From Saccharina japonica (taxonomy: Eukaryota; Sar; Phaeophyceae; Laminariales; Laminariaceae), in NCBI GenBank assembly GCA_008828725.1, contig MEHQ01000823.1, positions 242,339 to 306,338 on the forward strand: a stretch of 64,000 nt of DNA. The letters run 5' to 3'. Made by a program: the position numbers and the translations under genes. Below the pieces are notes generated by a model. That model did not search any database. It saw only the letters and a program-made list of their open reading frames with translations, and had not been told where the DNA came from. Positions 11,807-24,170 of the stretch are shown here, piece by piece; position 1 is the first letter of the stretch; the number at the start of each line of letters is the position of its first letter.

Positions 11807-14459
11807 CTGCATTTTGTTAGTTCAAAATTCGGGGAAACGGGAGTAAGTGAGTCAATAATCGCTGGCATCGAACGCATTGTCGTACACAGAACCAGGGTAA
11901 TTTCCTACATTGAATGCAGCCCCACATGCACATCTCCAACACACTCAGACAGACTATACACAACCAAACATTTGACAAGGATGCTTAGATGTTGGTACGG
12001 GGTGATCCGTATCGGTCCACGAGTTGCCGACGGCAGTATTACACCATGTGACAGGAAGTGGTTTGTGAGTTGTACCTCTTCGGTCCTGGTGCCTGTCGCA
12101 AATAAACACAAAATACTCGAGTCTACCACCCAGGCTACGAGTATGCCAATCATGGTGTTTGCGTACGTACGAAGGGCGGAGCAAGCGGTTACGCCGCCAG
12201 CAGTTCCGTGGCAGGCGTGCGATATGAAGGAGGAATACATGGTGCGTTTACCTACTGTTTTGCCCGGTACTGCAGTTGGATGTAAAAGTCTTCCTGCACG
12301 AAACATCCGTCTCTACAGCGACATCGTGAAGTGGCGCTGTGCCGTCCTATGTTCATGTCGTACTATGTCACTGATACAACATACGAAGTACTGTAGTAGT
12401 ATTACTGTCGTTTATTTGTAGTATCTTCATGCATGAAACAGCGGTCCGTGTCCCGCTACAAACACTAATACTAAACTCAAACACTGTACAACAGACACCA
12501 AAGGCGCTGCCGCTGCCGGAGTGCACCCATAACGTGACGAATCACTCAAAACAAACGCGAGTGTCGTAACCGCAGCTTGTACCCTATGGCGGTACACAGA
12601 CAACGCGTAGACGAAGTACACATACATATGTCGTTTTGTGGTAGACGGGCTTCTCCAGGGGGCTTGGCGAACTCGGCGGTTATGCGCGCTCGTGAACGTT
12701 TTAGAAGAAGGCAAACTAAATTTGACATTTTGAAACGTTCTCTGGACAAAATATATAGTGGGTGTCGATGGAGACTCGACGAGAGAAAGAACAAGACTAC
12801 ATAATTTACCTAGGTCCTTTGGCTATACCTCGGAAAGAGGCATACTCTGAGGCTAGACACACCCAATACGTGTATTGTACTGATCAAGCAACAGCACGGA
12901 TCCTTCATGGATACTTGCGAAGGTTGATCAGCTACGTACGTCCGTCGTGCCACTGACAATTCCCGAGCCTCGCCTACGACTAAATCCAATCTACACTGCA
13001 CACGTTACAAGACAAACCATACATGGCGCGGTTCCAACTCAGACTAATGTCAACCACGTGAATAACGACAAAAATCAAGCAACATTCGGGGTGTAAACTG
13101 GGGGTACTCTGCACGGGTGTAGGTGGGTAGTATAGCACTGTAAACACCTAGTCCCTGATCATCGCCGAACGGAGACAACCCTATAATACATTGAACTTTT
13201 ATGGTCGCTTCGTACCTGGCGAAAAGTCTGGTTGTTGCCATGCAGGTGAAGACCCGGGGCGCCGAGGGGAAGGCAAAGCAAGAGCAGCAAGGTTGGCCAT
13301 TGCGTATATGGAAGCAATGGGTGTTCTGTGTTCGCCGTGGCGTCTGGGTACTGCAGCTGGGATGCTTCTACACGTCGTGAAACAAGACACAAGGTACATA
13401 TTGTGACAAACTTGGACATTTGAACGTGCATTTATCGCACGTGTGGACGTCTCGGTGTGGCAGCTGCTTCGTGCGGACAACGTCACCGCGTCGGTTTAAT
13501 CAAGGGGTTGGCCCTCTAGGTAAGCCTTTGCTCATCGCCAGACACGCACGGTCAATTTTGTTTCTTCGAACACACATCTACAACAGACGGCAGGGACACC
13601 ACGGTGTATTCGTCCCGAGCGAGGGGCTGGACGTATATTCGGTAACATTGTTCGATGAGAGACACGTCCCGAGGAGCAGAATTACGCAAGAGACTGCGCA
13701 GCTGTAGGATGCCCTGCTGCAATAATATCTGTTCGAAACAATGGTTGTTCCCATTGATGTTTGGTGAGCCATCATATGTCGCAATCAACTATTGAGCAGC
13801 AAATGCTATCCGTCTCACCGCATGCAGCCGAGATGCCATCGAAGCAAATGCCCAAAAAGCAAACACATCCTCGGGGCTCGTCACACACCTGAAAGCCAAT
13901 GAAAAGTGCGAAACGCACTTTTTAATATATGCATGTGTAGAACGGCATCTGTTTTTCCCTAAGCACTTCATACGCTGAGGTTGCTATGCGGCTACCAACG
14001 AAAACAGCCCCCAGCCTGCCTCAAAATGCCTGGTGCAGTGTTACCCGAAGGATCAACAGTTCAGCTATCGTACTGTTTCGTACAGCACAACACCATATAC
14101 ATGCGTGAATAATACTGCTGATGGCGTATCCTCTTTATGATTTGACGCGCGATGTATTGCGGACCGAAAGTGAAGGTTCTGTAGAGAGGTGAATAGAACG
14201 TTATGCTAACCACTCCGCGACGGGATGCCATATATGCACGATCCCGTACGGTGTAACTTCATGCCTGCGGATGCCAACATAGGTACCGCGAATGTTAATT
14301 TAGTAGTAGTTGTCTCTTTGAGCATCATGAATGGCTTGTGAACGACGATCGATGTTATCCGTTTGGCTGGTGTACCCCTGTCTTGCGTGCCTTATAATTG
14401 TTGGAGTGTGCTGTTGCTGTTTACACCATCGAGTGAATAGTCGGGATTTCCATACATAC
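11807..14459 (-). other. probable intron(s) of the DPH-motif gene
   Basis: Apart from the weak exon candidate at 13216-13356 I see no supported coding exon, and no clear transposon ends. The interval must hold the exon that supplies the single codon base required by the last exon. Confidence 0.4.
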
Positions 14460-14584
14460 CAGTTCCCGGACAACATGGAAGGACCTACCGACAGCACCCT
14501 CATGCAGCAAGTAGTGGTCAACGTCACGACATTGGCTCGAAGCCGACCCAACCCTGGACCATGCGTTATGGAGATCGACGGGAA
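14460..14584 (-). CDS. possible third exon of the DPH-motif protein
   Basis: An acceptor ending cttgtgcag and a strong GTATGT donor enclose 125 bp open in the phase left by the second exon, with TTTCC in the peptide. It ends with two codon bases. A further candidate at 13216-13356 (acceptor catcccag, donor GTACGA) accepts that phase and would be Cys-rich. It does not by itself give the phase required by the last exon, so either one more exon is missing or these two are false. Confidence 0.25.
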
Positions 14585-14840
14585 CTGCACAAGGGGTTGG
14601 CCGTGGTGGCAATGACATGCGTACTGCATGGAGGCAAAGCGTTGATACTTTCAAGCTTTAGGCCAAAAACAACCCTTTTCACACGGTTGATCTCTCCGCG
14701 AGAGTTTGCGCGTATCATATATAGTTTCCGAAAACAATGCTGGAAATATGGGATGCATATCGAGAAGCATACAAGTCGCGCCCTCGGGTAGGTGGCCAAT
14801 TGCACCCAAATAACGTTATAGTTGGTAGTCGGTTTCTCAC

Positions 14841-14963
14841 ATCGAGTGTCGTGTCGCTTTGCGAATTGACGCAGCGGAAGCCGCCGCGCCCATCGCTGCC
14901 GCAACGCCCAATTATCGAGGCATCGGCACATCCGGTAGAAACATCAATCGGATAAGGGACGCA
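14841..14963 (-). CDS. second exon of the DPH-motif protein
   Basis: A 41-codon phase-0 exon between an acceptor ending ggtgcag and a GTGAGA donor. It joins the signal-peptide exon without shifting frame and continues the Cys-rich mature chain: CVPYPIDVSTGCAD, GRCGSDGRGGFRC. The spaced cysteines suggest a small disulphide-bonded extracellular module, which I do not recognise as a named domain. Confidence 0.55.
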
Positions 14964-15093
14964 CTGCACCGTCGTACATCGTAGAGGGGTAGGGACGGCA
15001 AGAAGTAGTAGCGAGATTAGATGCTGGATGGTATCATGAGGGAGAGAGGCCGACCGGAGGTTATACGCCATCAGGAGGTCGTGCGACGGTTAC

Positions 15094-15291
15094 ATGTTCA
15101 GTGCAGTATCCCTCTTCGTCGCCAACGAATTTCACTGACCGACTGCAAGCACGTGGACTGCACGCCCCTCCGGCCCATCTTACCTCCACTTCATTGTCGT
15201 CCGATATGCACTCCGTCACTTGCCCCTGAGCGTTTTTGGCAGCGTGAAGAAACCACAGAAAGGCCCATGCCGTACGACGGACGGCATTCAT
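15094..15291 (-). CDS. signal-peptide exon of the DPH-motif protein
   Basis: The ATG at 15291 starts MNAVRRTAWAFLWFL and a plausible signal-peptidase region ending AQGQ, followed by a Cys-containing mature segment with GGACSPRACSR and EGYCTEH. The exon is 66 codons and ends in phase 0 before a GTAACC donor. An in-frame ATG lies 10 codons upstream (15321), but it would put a polar stretch before the hydrophobic core. Linkage to the last exon at 10896-11806 is inferred from strand, order, Cys richness and the predicted secretion signal. The intervening chain is not fully resolved. Confidence 0.6.
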
Positions 15292-16149
15292 TTTGGGGCG
15301 GTGCTCTGTACTCGTTGACACAGGATATCACGCCAGATATGAATGCAGTAAACCTGCAGGAGAATCGTTGTTGAACGAATACCGCGTTAGTTAGCTGTCG
15401 TTTCGCTCCCAGGCAGGAACTGACGACATGCCACAAACCTCTACATCGCGAGGTAATCAACCGGCGAAATTGAGGATAATCCTGGTGTAGGACACAGCTT
15501 TACACCTCCTACAACCTACGCACGCTTTGTTATCTGTCCGTCAGTGACGGAATATACCGTGTTTACTTTATTGTTGGAAGGGACTATATGGTAGCGTCGA
15601 TCGTTTTGTAAGTGTTTCTCCCTCAGGCTGATAGTAACCAGCAAAACAAGTTTTCTAAATCACCCAACATGTCAGCACAGCATCGTGTGCAGAGTGCGGA
15701 AGACGTTCAACTCCTCGTATTTTATTACGGAAGAGCATCATATATATACATATATACATATCCGGACAGCAGTTAGCTGGAGCCAATGCCTGTTGGCTTT
15801 GCAGCACCCGCTTGATTCTCGGGGCAGTATGTGTTGGATATGCCTCGGGGTGTAGGCCTAAGGAAACGAACACAGTAGCCGCACCCGCAAGGACCGTCCT
15901 ATTTTCACGTGGGCAATTCTGGGGGGGGGGCGTAATGCGGCGAACTGCGCCACTCTATCGCATCTGAGGGTCTCTACGACCAGGGGTAGAGGGCCAATGG
16001 ATTTTGATGGATTGGGGATGGCAAGTTCTTCCGGGACTCTCACTGCCGAGATAGCTTGGTGTTCACGGTGGAACGTATTATTGTTCTTGCAGCATACGAA
16101 GCAGTCGGGAGTATCGGTTGACATGAATTAACTACAGTAGTACGAATAA

Positions 16150-16365
16150 TAAGAATAATAATTGTTAGATAGATCACAGATCACTATTAATATTACTAGC
16201 ACTACAGTATTACTATACGAAGTAGAATATCATTATTACTACTGCTGTAGTACTATTACTACAGTATTACTATTTATGTTACTGCTATATCATATGATAT
16301 GTATACGTATATATACCATTGCTACTTTTAGTATCACTATTGATGTTACTGCTATATTGAAAAAT
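16150..16365 (+). repeat. degenerate TACTATTAC-type microsatellite
   Basis: Imperfect ATTACTACAGTATTACTA tracts extend over about 200 bp and end in an A-rich tail near 16365-16382. A similar ATTACTATTACT tract lies at 17520-17695. Confidence 0.7.
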
Positions 16366-16386
16366 TAAAAAAAAAAAAAAAATAAG

Positions 16387-17245
16387 CCAAAATCAGGTAC
16401 ATCTGGTTACTTTGGAGCCAAAAACAGATACTACACTGAAACCAAGTACAAATCACACGCTAGGACACCTCTCATTGGCCATGCTCACTACATCTGGTCA
16501 CTTTGGTGCCAAAAACAGATACTACACTGAAACCAAGTACAAATCGCACGCTAGGACACCTCTCATTGGCCATCCTCACATCGTACCTGATTTTGGCATG
16601 AAATGGTCAGGTACACCCGGATTTGTCTACTTTGTTTAGGTTTCAACTGATTTTGGCGAATTTTGAGCCAATCAGAGGCCATACGTACACTATTATTGTC
16701 TCCTGTACGCCCGACACGAAGACATCACCACAGAGTACGTACATACGACCTGCCACAACGACTACAGAACGTATCATACGCGCGCATACAGCACAATGGA
16801 CCTGTTGTAATATACCAGGTATTACGTACTGCTGCTTGCTGCTTGCTGACGGTACGGAAAGCGAGCAGTTTAGTCTCAAACTATTTAGCTCGATGTTTTG
16901 TTCGTATGCTATCAATGTGGCTACGACTAGATACATACCTGGTACCAGAATACGGAAATACACGTCGTAGGAGTGAGTGTGATCACGAAAGCATGGAAAG
17001 CATACGACAGATATTAATACCCGTACTAAACATAACATACAACATTTATCAAGAGTTTGGAGGACACACACACACACATTCGCTATCATTCCGCTGTTGT
17101 TGTTCAAGCGCAAATTCAAAAGTAAGTATGTTTTATTATTTCTCACAGCCAAAAAGTCCTGAAAAACACCGTTCGTGGCGTGCGGTGTTTACTTGGGTAT
17201 ATACCTGATTTTGGTTCAAATGGATCAGGTACACCTGATTTTGGC
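16387..17245 (+). mobile_element. possible TIR element with 92-bp internal duplication
   Basis: CCAAAATCAGGT at 16387 is matched by the inverted ACCTGATTTTGG at 17203-17214, and again near 17233. Directly inside the left end, a 92-bp block (CAAAAACAGATACTACACTG, ACGCTAGGACACCTCTCATT) occurs twice at about 16396-16578. The interior holds a 169-codon open frame on the minus strand (16643-17152) with no recognisable transposase motif. The short inverted ends could be chance copies of a common local motif. Confidence 0.35.
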
Positions 17246-17253
17246 ATTTGCCC

Positions 17254-17327
17254 TTGAGATCGAGGATTTGATCGAAACTCATATTATACCTTGAGATCGA
17301 GGATTTGATCGAAACTCATATTATACC
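17254..17327 (+). repeat. 37-bp perfect tandem duplication
   Basis: TTGAGATCGAGGATTTGATC...ATTATACC is present twice without differences. It lies just outside the possible TIR element ending near 17245. Confidence 0.85.
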
Positions 17328-18301
17328 TGGTATAATATTTGCAAGCTGAGTGCTATATTCTTCTCCCTCATTCGCAAAATTAATTAATTATACCCCCCCA
17401 TACCACGAACAACCTACCTTATTTATCTTGTCGTCACAGCAGTTATCCAGCAGAAACTTATCACTCAACCAAAGACTCAACCGAGTTTTTTTTTTTTTCA
17501 AGTTTTTTTTTTAGGGGTCTTTCTATTACTTTTACTATTACTATTACTACTCTTACCGTTATTTTTACGAGTTAATATTAATATTTCTATCATACTCTGT
17601 AACGGTTACTCTGTTGCTGTGTTGCCGTTACTTTTACTTTTACTATTACTACGATTACTATTACTATTAGTATTCGTATTACTGTTACTATTCAAAAACG
17701 GGGCTGCAGTTCTAAAAGCTGAAAGTGAGAGTTCACGCAGGCACACAGCAGTCTCACACGCTCTCGACCAGTGATGTCGGATTTCGGCTGAAATTCCTCG
17801 TGCTTTCGCGTATTTCGGCGAAAAGCAACATTTGGACTTCTTTCGCGTAATTTCGGCAAAACAGGGGACGTTTAAAAAACGTCCCCGGGTACGATCATAG
17901 TGAACATGATAGAATGTGCAAAACTCATTATATTTATTACCGTATATATTTAATTTTTCTGATTTTATGATTTTATATCATTATTTTGGTTCGTGCTGTA
18001 GCGCCCCGGCAGTGCTGGAAGCCTCTGTCATCATGACACCAACAACGGAGGCCGGCCTAGTCTTCGTCCTCAATACCATCGGTATGGCGCCCAGAGAGAG
18101 CTCGCAGGGCCACAGAGCAAGCTCGGAGTCCAAATATGGCGCCTAGGGAGAGCAAAAATGCAGGGTTTACTATATAAATGTATGGCTTGTGCTATTAGGG
18201 GATTTGGGGCTTCCGGTAATTGCGTCGGCCAATCACCGTGCTTACGGCAAAAACAAGCTCGCCGATAGCACGAAATTACGAAATCGACATCATCACTTTG
18301 C

Positions 18302-18537
18302 TGTCGACTGACTGACGACGAAGCGTTTTTTTTATTTCGTCGAGACTAGAAGAGCACCACAGCACCAGGCACAGGCACCAGAAGTCAAATACAGATCATA
18401 TAATATAATACATGACGAAGAGGAACATCTGTGGCACGCAAATAAAAAGTGATGTCACGGATGGTATCTGCGTATCCAGCAGCCGTTAACATGAACGTCC
18501 ACGGCAGTCCACGGCAGTTCATGCTGTAGGGAGAAAG
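18302..18537 (+). repeat. dispersed repeat R1, copy 1
   Basis: It shares GTCGACTGACTGACGACG, AGAGCACCA, GAAGAGGAACAT, GGCACGCAAATA and GCGTATCCAGCAGCC, in this order, with copy 2 at about 19512-19728. The ends are not sharply defined. An additional related phrase, CTGCAGTTC followed by AAAGTGAGA, occurs near 17704 and 18563. Confidence 0.65.
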
Positions 18538-18775
18538 TGGGGGGGGCAAAACAAGAAAAAAGGACTGCAGTTCAAAATTTTCAACTGTCAAAGTGAGAAC
18601 ACACACACGCAAACAGCTTGACACACTGTCGACCAGGCAGGGTTGGAAATAGTGCTCCGCGCACTCCACGGGATGTATGCCGTGATGCCTCTAGCGCACC
18701 ACGAGCCGGAGGTTAGATGCACCCCCCCCGCTGGGGCCCCCGGAGGGCCGCCGGAGTGGAATGTTTTGGGCGTAT

Positions 18776-18985
18776 GTGCAGGGGCGTCCGGAAAAAAGAG
18801 AAAACGACACACCACAACCCCAGAGGTCGGAATAGAAAACCGTTGCAACCGTTGTGATCCCATGATGAAATAGGAATGGAAAAAAAAATTATCCTTATTT
18901 TCATTTATATACTTGGTTTTAGTAACCCCCCCCCCCCTAACGAACAAATAATTATGTGAGGTGTCGAAAAATATTTTTTCGACCA
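18776..18985 (+). mobile_element. degenerate MITE-B relative
   Basis: It contains GAGAAAACGACACACCACA, GAGGTCGGAATAGAAAACCG, GTGATCCCATGATGAAATAG and a poly-C run after TTGGTTTTAGTAACC. These occur in the same order as in MITE-B copies. The right end differs and finishes in a hairpin with GTCGAAAAAT and its complement. That hairpin is also found at about 36567-36605. Confidence 0.5.
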
Positions 18986-19511
18986 CCCTCGATATGTGCG
19001 TAAATTTACTAAAAATGTGCATCTCACTCGCTCGTCTCGCAAATAACAAAGAAACAAGCACAGGCAATATCATCACGGGGACAGCGGGGACAAAAAAACA
19101 AGCACAGCAGGCAATATTCTCACGGCGGGGACAGCCGGGACCAACGGTTTCCATATATCGCAGAGGCATTATTCTCATCAGATCGTAGATAGATGGATAT
19201 ATTACCATTTTAATCATCGTAACCACCTATCTATCTATTCCACTGTATTTGCGAGGCTTTGATTACTTGTTTCATCCTCGGACAGAGAAACTCGTCATTA
19301 GTTTGAACTTAGTTCCCTAAAAAAGGAAAGCCACAGAGAGAAATTCAGCATGATATCGTCGGGGGGGAAAAAAAAAAACTTCTCTTCCGGCGAAAAGAGA
19401 CCCAAATCTACTTCGTTTTGTGGTGCGCTGCGCCGATTTCCTCGGAAAATATGGCAACTATTAATAACTGCGCAAGACTCAACCACCCAGGTACAGGTAG
19501 GTATAACCTGC

Positions 19512-19728
19512 TGTCGACTGTCGACTGACTGACCGACGACGTGGTTTTTTAGTTCATCGAGAAAAAAAGAGCACCAGACACAGCCAGACACCAGAAGTCA
19601 GAACACACGATGAAGAGGAACATATATCTGGCACGCAAATATATGATGTCATGGATGGCATTTATTTGTATTTGCGTATCCAGCAGCCATTCATTGCCAT
19701 GAACGTCCGCGGCAGTTCAGGGAGAAAA
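19512..19728 (+). repeat. dispersed repeat R1, copy 2
   Basis: Second copy of the R1 repeat in the same orientation, about 1.2 kb from copy 1 and clearly diverged. Two direct copies at this spacing could be remnants of element ends or a segmental duplication. I see no target-site duplication. Confidence 0.6.
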
Positions 19729-20204
19729 GGGAAAAACGCTTGTCGTGTATTTGGTGTTATCTTCGCCCTTCTTGCTCACCGTGCTCTTTCCTAATGTATA
19801 TATCAATACATAACTTTATCTTCTTTGGTTCGGAAGTTTTCCTCGGCATATCTTGGTACCTCACAGCCACTCTCAGCCTCTAATTGCCGAAGCAAAAGTT
19901 ATTTGCCTTCCGGAGGTTCCGGAGGTTCCGGAGGTTCCCGGCTTTCTGTGTTTTTTTCTAGAATTGCAATTTCAACTTTTTTTACTTTAATTTTTTTTAA
20001 ATATGTCAGCTGTGAGTGCGACCAATTGAATGGTTGAAACTTTCCTGAAATTTTTGATAAAAAATATCAATACTAACATCAAGCCATACATACTCAAATC
20101 AAGTCATCCATACTAAGATCAAGTATTTTTTTTTTTAAAGAGTCCCCCAGATGTGAAAATATCGAAATCGGCCCATAACTTCGCGACTTAGCGGCTTTTA
20201 CACT

Positions 20205-20350
20205 AATTTCAAGATAAAAAGCTCCGAAAAACAAAAATCGAGGGAAAAAATGAGTTTTTTTGTTTCGGTCCGATACAAGGGCTCCGCATAGGTGCCGGCA
20301 TAGTGCTACCAGGGCTCCGCAATCGATGCCGGCATTTGTTTTTTGTCCAT
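20205..20350 (+). repeat. dispersed repeat R2, copy 1
   Basis: It shares AGCTCCG-AAACAAAAATCGAG, TGTTTCGGTCCGATACAAGG, GCTCCGCATAGGTGCCGGC and GCAATCGATGCCGGCATTTG with 20507-20643 at very high identity. That makes it a recent local duplication with a 300-bp period. Confidence 0.8.
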
Positions 20351-20506
20351 ATCCACACTAATTTCAAGATATACATTTTCCACACTAATTTCAAGATATA
20401 TATTTTTAAGAGTCCAAAAAAAGTGAAAAATGGATCTCCAGAACTTCGGTCAAAATCGAAAAATACCTAAAACCGGGCGAGTTAGCCGTTCTTAGCCTAA
20501 TTTAAA

Positions 20507-20643
20507 GATAAAAAGCTCCGAGAAACAAAAATCGAGGGAAAAAATGAGTTTTTTTTGTTTCGGTCCGATACAAGGGCTCCGCATAGGTGCCGGCATAGTG
20601 TTACCAGGGCTCCGCAATCGATGCCGGCATTTGTTTTTTGTCC
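20507..20643 (+). repeat. dispersed repeat R2, copy 2
   Basis: Direct copy of 20205-20350, nearly identical across the shared blocks. The sequence between the copies has AT-rich sentences of similar style, so the whole 300-bp period may have been duplicated. Confidence 0.8.
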
Positions 20644-22996
20644 GCTATACCGGCCCCGCTCTGACATAGTTCGGCGTACTGCTGTGCTCCTGTAGCACAT
20701 GTTGGGTGTATGGGTGGGTGGATGGGTGGGTAGTTGTGTGGGTGTTTTTCGTTGTCGTTGCTGTTGCTGTAGTTAGTTGTCGATCTGTTGTTTGTCACAC
20801 CATACTACTACTGCTGTTGTTGTACTATTAATAGCACACATAGTCACGGAAAAGGCATAAATCACACCCACACAGCAGGCAGCGCAGCTGTGAGCCGTGT
20901 TGCTCTGCTTTCTCTTCCTTTCGAATATAGAGCTTTGTTGTCCTGGAGCATGGAGCTCTATCTATCTATACTATGCATTTTTGCAAGTCGCCTGTACTCT
21001 TTTTTTTATACTTTTGTGGTGAACGACTGCTGCTGCTGTCGCGTCGTAGGTGCTTTTTGCCACATGCTACATACCAGTAATCCTGTCCTGCAGTACGATA
21101 CACGGTTGTACGTACGTACAGCAGTACGTATTTCGCTGCATTGCACCATGAATCTCTTGGCATTTTCAAGTCCCGTCCTCTTGCACCACATCGTGGACCT
21201 CTTCTGCCCCTTCCCTTGCACGAGCGTAGCAGACGGCATCAGCCGCCCTCGGAGGGGAGCGTTGCTTTCTTCGCGATAGTTTTTCGTGTTGGAAGATAGA
21301 TACTCGCTTTGTCCTGTATTTGCCGACATACAGATGGAGCTATTGGCATTATCAAGTCGCCAGTTGCAGCTGATTTATGTTCCTCTTTTACCCTTTCACA
21401 TTGTTTGGTTATATTCTTCCTTCCGCGAGCGTAGCGGGCGGCGTTAGCCGCCCGCGCAGCGGAGCCCTTGTATACATTACTCAAATTATAAACCACAGAG
21501 TGGAGGGGGATTTCGCCGAAACTCATCCTGGCAAGTTGAGTCTGATACTTCCGTCGGGCGTACCTACGGGTTTTTTATGCCATCATGAGGAGGATGTACA
21601 TCTGTACTATACTTTTGACATGACAAAATCTGAGGCTGCAGAATGCAGAATGCAGGGCGCGTGTGAAGATCTGTGAAAAATACACATACATTTTCCTCTA
21701 TCATACTACGAGTACCAAATATAGGGAGTAACCATACTCTACCTGGTATTTCTGTTTTGTTGAGAAATGTTATGTAAACATACATACTGCTGTACATACA
21801 TCTTCGCCATAGATGCCGATACCCCCCCCCCTCTGCCTGGTTGGTGAAAACCCAACGCGCTCCGTCCCGGCATTGTAGGGATGCGAGGGTCTATGGTCAT
21901 ATGACTCGGCCGTGCCCAACATGAGTACACCCCCCCCCCCCCCCCTGCCCACGTAAGATCGAGGGTGTCGTTGCACCTCATATGGTTCGTCCGATCAAAT
22001 TTTCACTCTACTAGCTACACTGGCTACGCACTTAAGTTAATCTAGCGCAGTTTGGAGAGCTGACAGGTGAAACAAAGTCTGCAAGAACGGGGCGACCGAG
22101 AGCAATCCAAAGCCGGTCTCAAAATTGAAACCCGAGGTCATTGTCGTTTTTGCAAAACAAGGGTTCCAAAATTACCCCGAAATTGTCCCGAAACGGCATA
22201 TAATTGCGCTGAAACGACGCATATTTGACCCCAAATGCCCTCTAGCATCTAACATGGTTACTCCTCCTTGAGTATTGTTTCCGTACAACTAAGACGCAAG
22301 ACGCTATATTACCCACCCGAACAAAATATAATTATAATATATTTCCATCTGGATGAACTCTCAATGAAGGAATTTTGACTCGTGAAAGCGTGTAACCATC
22401 TCAATGGCCGCATTGTGATAAATCGTCCGGACTTCCTTTGACGCGGCGACGGCGACCCTCTCCTTAGCCCCGCGCTCCTGCGGCTACACTCTGAGCATCG
22501 ACGACGGAGTCCGCTTGGTCCGTGGACGGTCAGTGCGTCTGTTTTTGAAATTCCGGTACTTCAGGTAGTTCGAAAGACAAGAAGACCACTACGTAGAGTA
22601 GGCTTCGATGTACAACCAGGAGTGAGAGCTGTTCTGTTGTGGTACTGGAGTATGTCCAGCTCGGGATGACCCCATTTTTGAGAGCATATTTATCACTCTA
22701 CGGAGATTTTTCGGCAATTAGTAAACCACGGATGATATACGTACAGACGAAGATGAATTCCCCGAATCCGTAGAGTTTTCAAGGGTTTGTTTGCCCTATC
22801 AATCTGGCTGTTAAAAGCTATGAAAACCCCGTCGGAATCACGGTTTAGTTTTGCCGATTTCATCGCCAAACGTTGTCGGAAAACTACATGAGATGCGTCC
22901 ACGTGTTGCCTTGAGATCTGTTCAAATCCTCTCAGAAAAAACAACCGACCCCCCATTCAACCGTAAAAGATCTACGTAAGTAAATATTTCAATATT

Positions 22997-24170
22997 AGAG
23001 TGTTTGCGCAAAAAAAGTCTTTTCAGAAAATATTTTTCTGGACGCTAAAAAAAGTGAATTTCCTTTCCCTCACGATTTCTTAGTGTTTGCGCAAAAGCAA
23101 ACCCAAAAAAGACTTTGCAAACCCTTCGTGCCGTATGAAACAGGGAAGCGGGTGAGCACGGGGAGACAAAAACGAAGAAACAAAAATTAGTATACCAGCA
23201 CAGCAGTACGAACGTATGTACAAAAGACTCGTGGTACCAGGTGCACCCTATAGCAAAAACAGCAACGAATACAAGCAGGGCATATATCAACAGCAGCCGC
23301 AACCCAGCATCGGCGGCAGCCGCTGTGTACCCAGGCAGCAAGCAGAAGCAGCGGCACAGTTAGCAGCAGCTACTCGTACTCTCCTAGGGGTGGCTAGGGT
23401 CAGCAGCAGCAGCAGCAGCTCAGCAGCAGTAGTACTCGTAGCTCAGCAGCAGCAGCAGCAGCTCAGCAGCGAGCAGCTTCCGTTTTTGCTACTTTCAATC
23501 ATGGGATAGGCTTTTTTTCTTACTATTGTGCTGCTGCTCGAGCCTACGAGTGCCAACCCTACGATTCAAGCACGCCCGACCCCCTCGCACAGCGGCGCAG
23601 TCGCCTCCGCGCCCGCCCCCGCCGCTGCTGCTGCTGCTGCTGCTGCTGCTGCATCTGTAGCTTCAGCTGCTGTGCTGCCGCCACCACGGTCGTGTTACGG
23701 AGATGGCACACAAGACTTTTCATGCTGTATCATGGGGAGGTATACAGGCGACACGTACGAGTATCAATTTCTGATCGAGGCACCTTCCACGACGACATCA
23801 AGTGGGCGGGTGCCGCAGCAGCGGCCCGCCGTGACAGCCAAACGCCACTCGTCCGTGCCATACTCCAGCCTACACATTTTGAGCCTCGGTGCGCTCCGCG
23901 GTTAGTTGCCGTGTTGCGAGTAGCAGCGCTTTTGTCGGCTGTGCAAGGTACGGCTCTCGGTGGTGTCGATGAGACCCAGTGCGTCGGGTGAAATCTCGGT
24001 ACGTTGTACGCCAATGAACAGAGAGCACAAAAAGTACCGCAAATTCCGGCCAAATCGTTACTTCTGAAAAGTATTTTCCGGTCGTTTTTTCAGAAAAATA
24101 CCGCTAATTTTTACCGCGGGGCAATTTTTAGAAAAGTATTTTCCTAAAAAGTCTTTTGCGCAAACACTCT
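22997..24170. mobile_element. 1.2-kb TIR element with GC-rich, triplet-repeat cargo (Pack-type candidate P1)
   Basis: The left end AGAGTGTTTGCGCAAAA is matched by the inverted right end TTTTGCGCAAACACTCT, and both ends are flanked by ATT, a possible 3-bp target duplication. Inside the AT-rich ends lies a GC-rich block with (CAG)n/(GCT)n runs at about 23400-23475 and 23615-23655, open frames of 97-125 codons and an acceptor-like tract. A second AGTGTTTGCGCAAAAG at about 23083 hints at nesting. There is no transposase motif. This is the architecture of a Pack-type (gene-fragment-carrying) MITE, but the cargo's source is not identified. Confidence 0.6.

Noticed and set aside
16643-17152. 169-codon minus-strand frame as a gene
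   Set aside because: No recognisable domain, composition dominated by hydrophobic and Cys codons from AT-rich DNA, and it lies in a probable repeat element.
23216-23905. Gln/Ser- and Ala-rich frames as a host gene
   Set aside because: They follow CAG/GCT microsatellites inside a TIR-bounded element; I see no complete gene structure.
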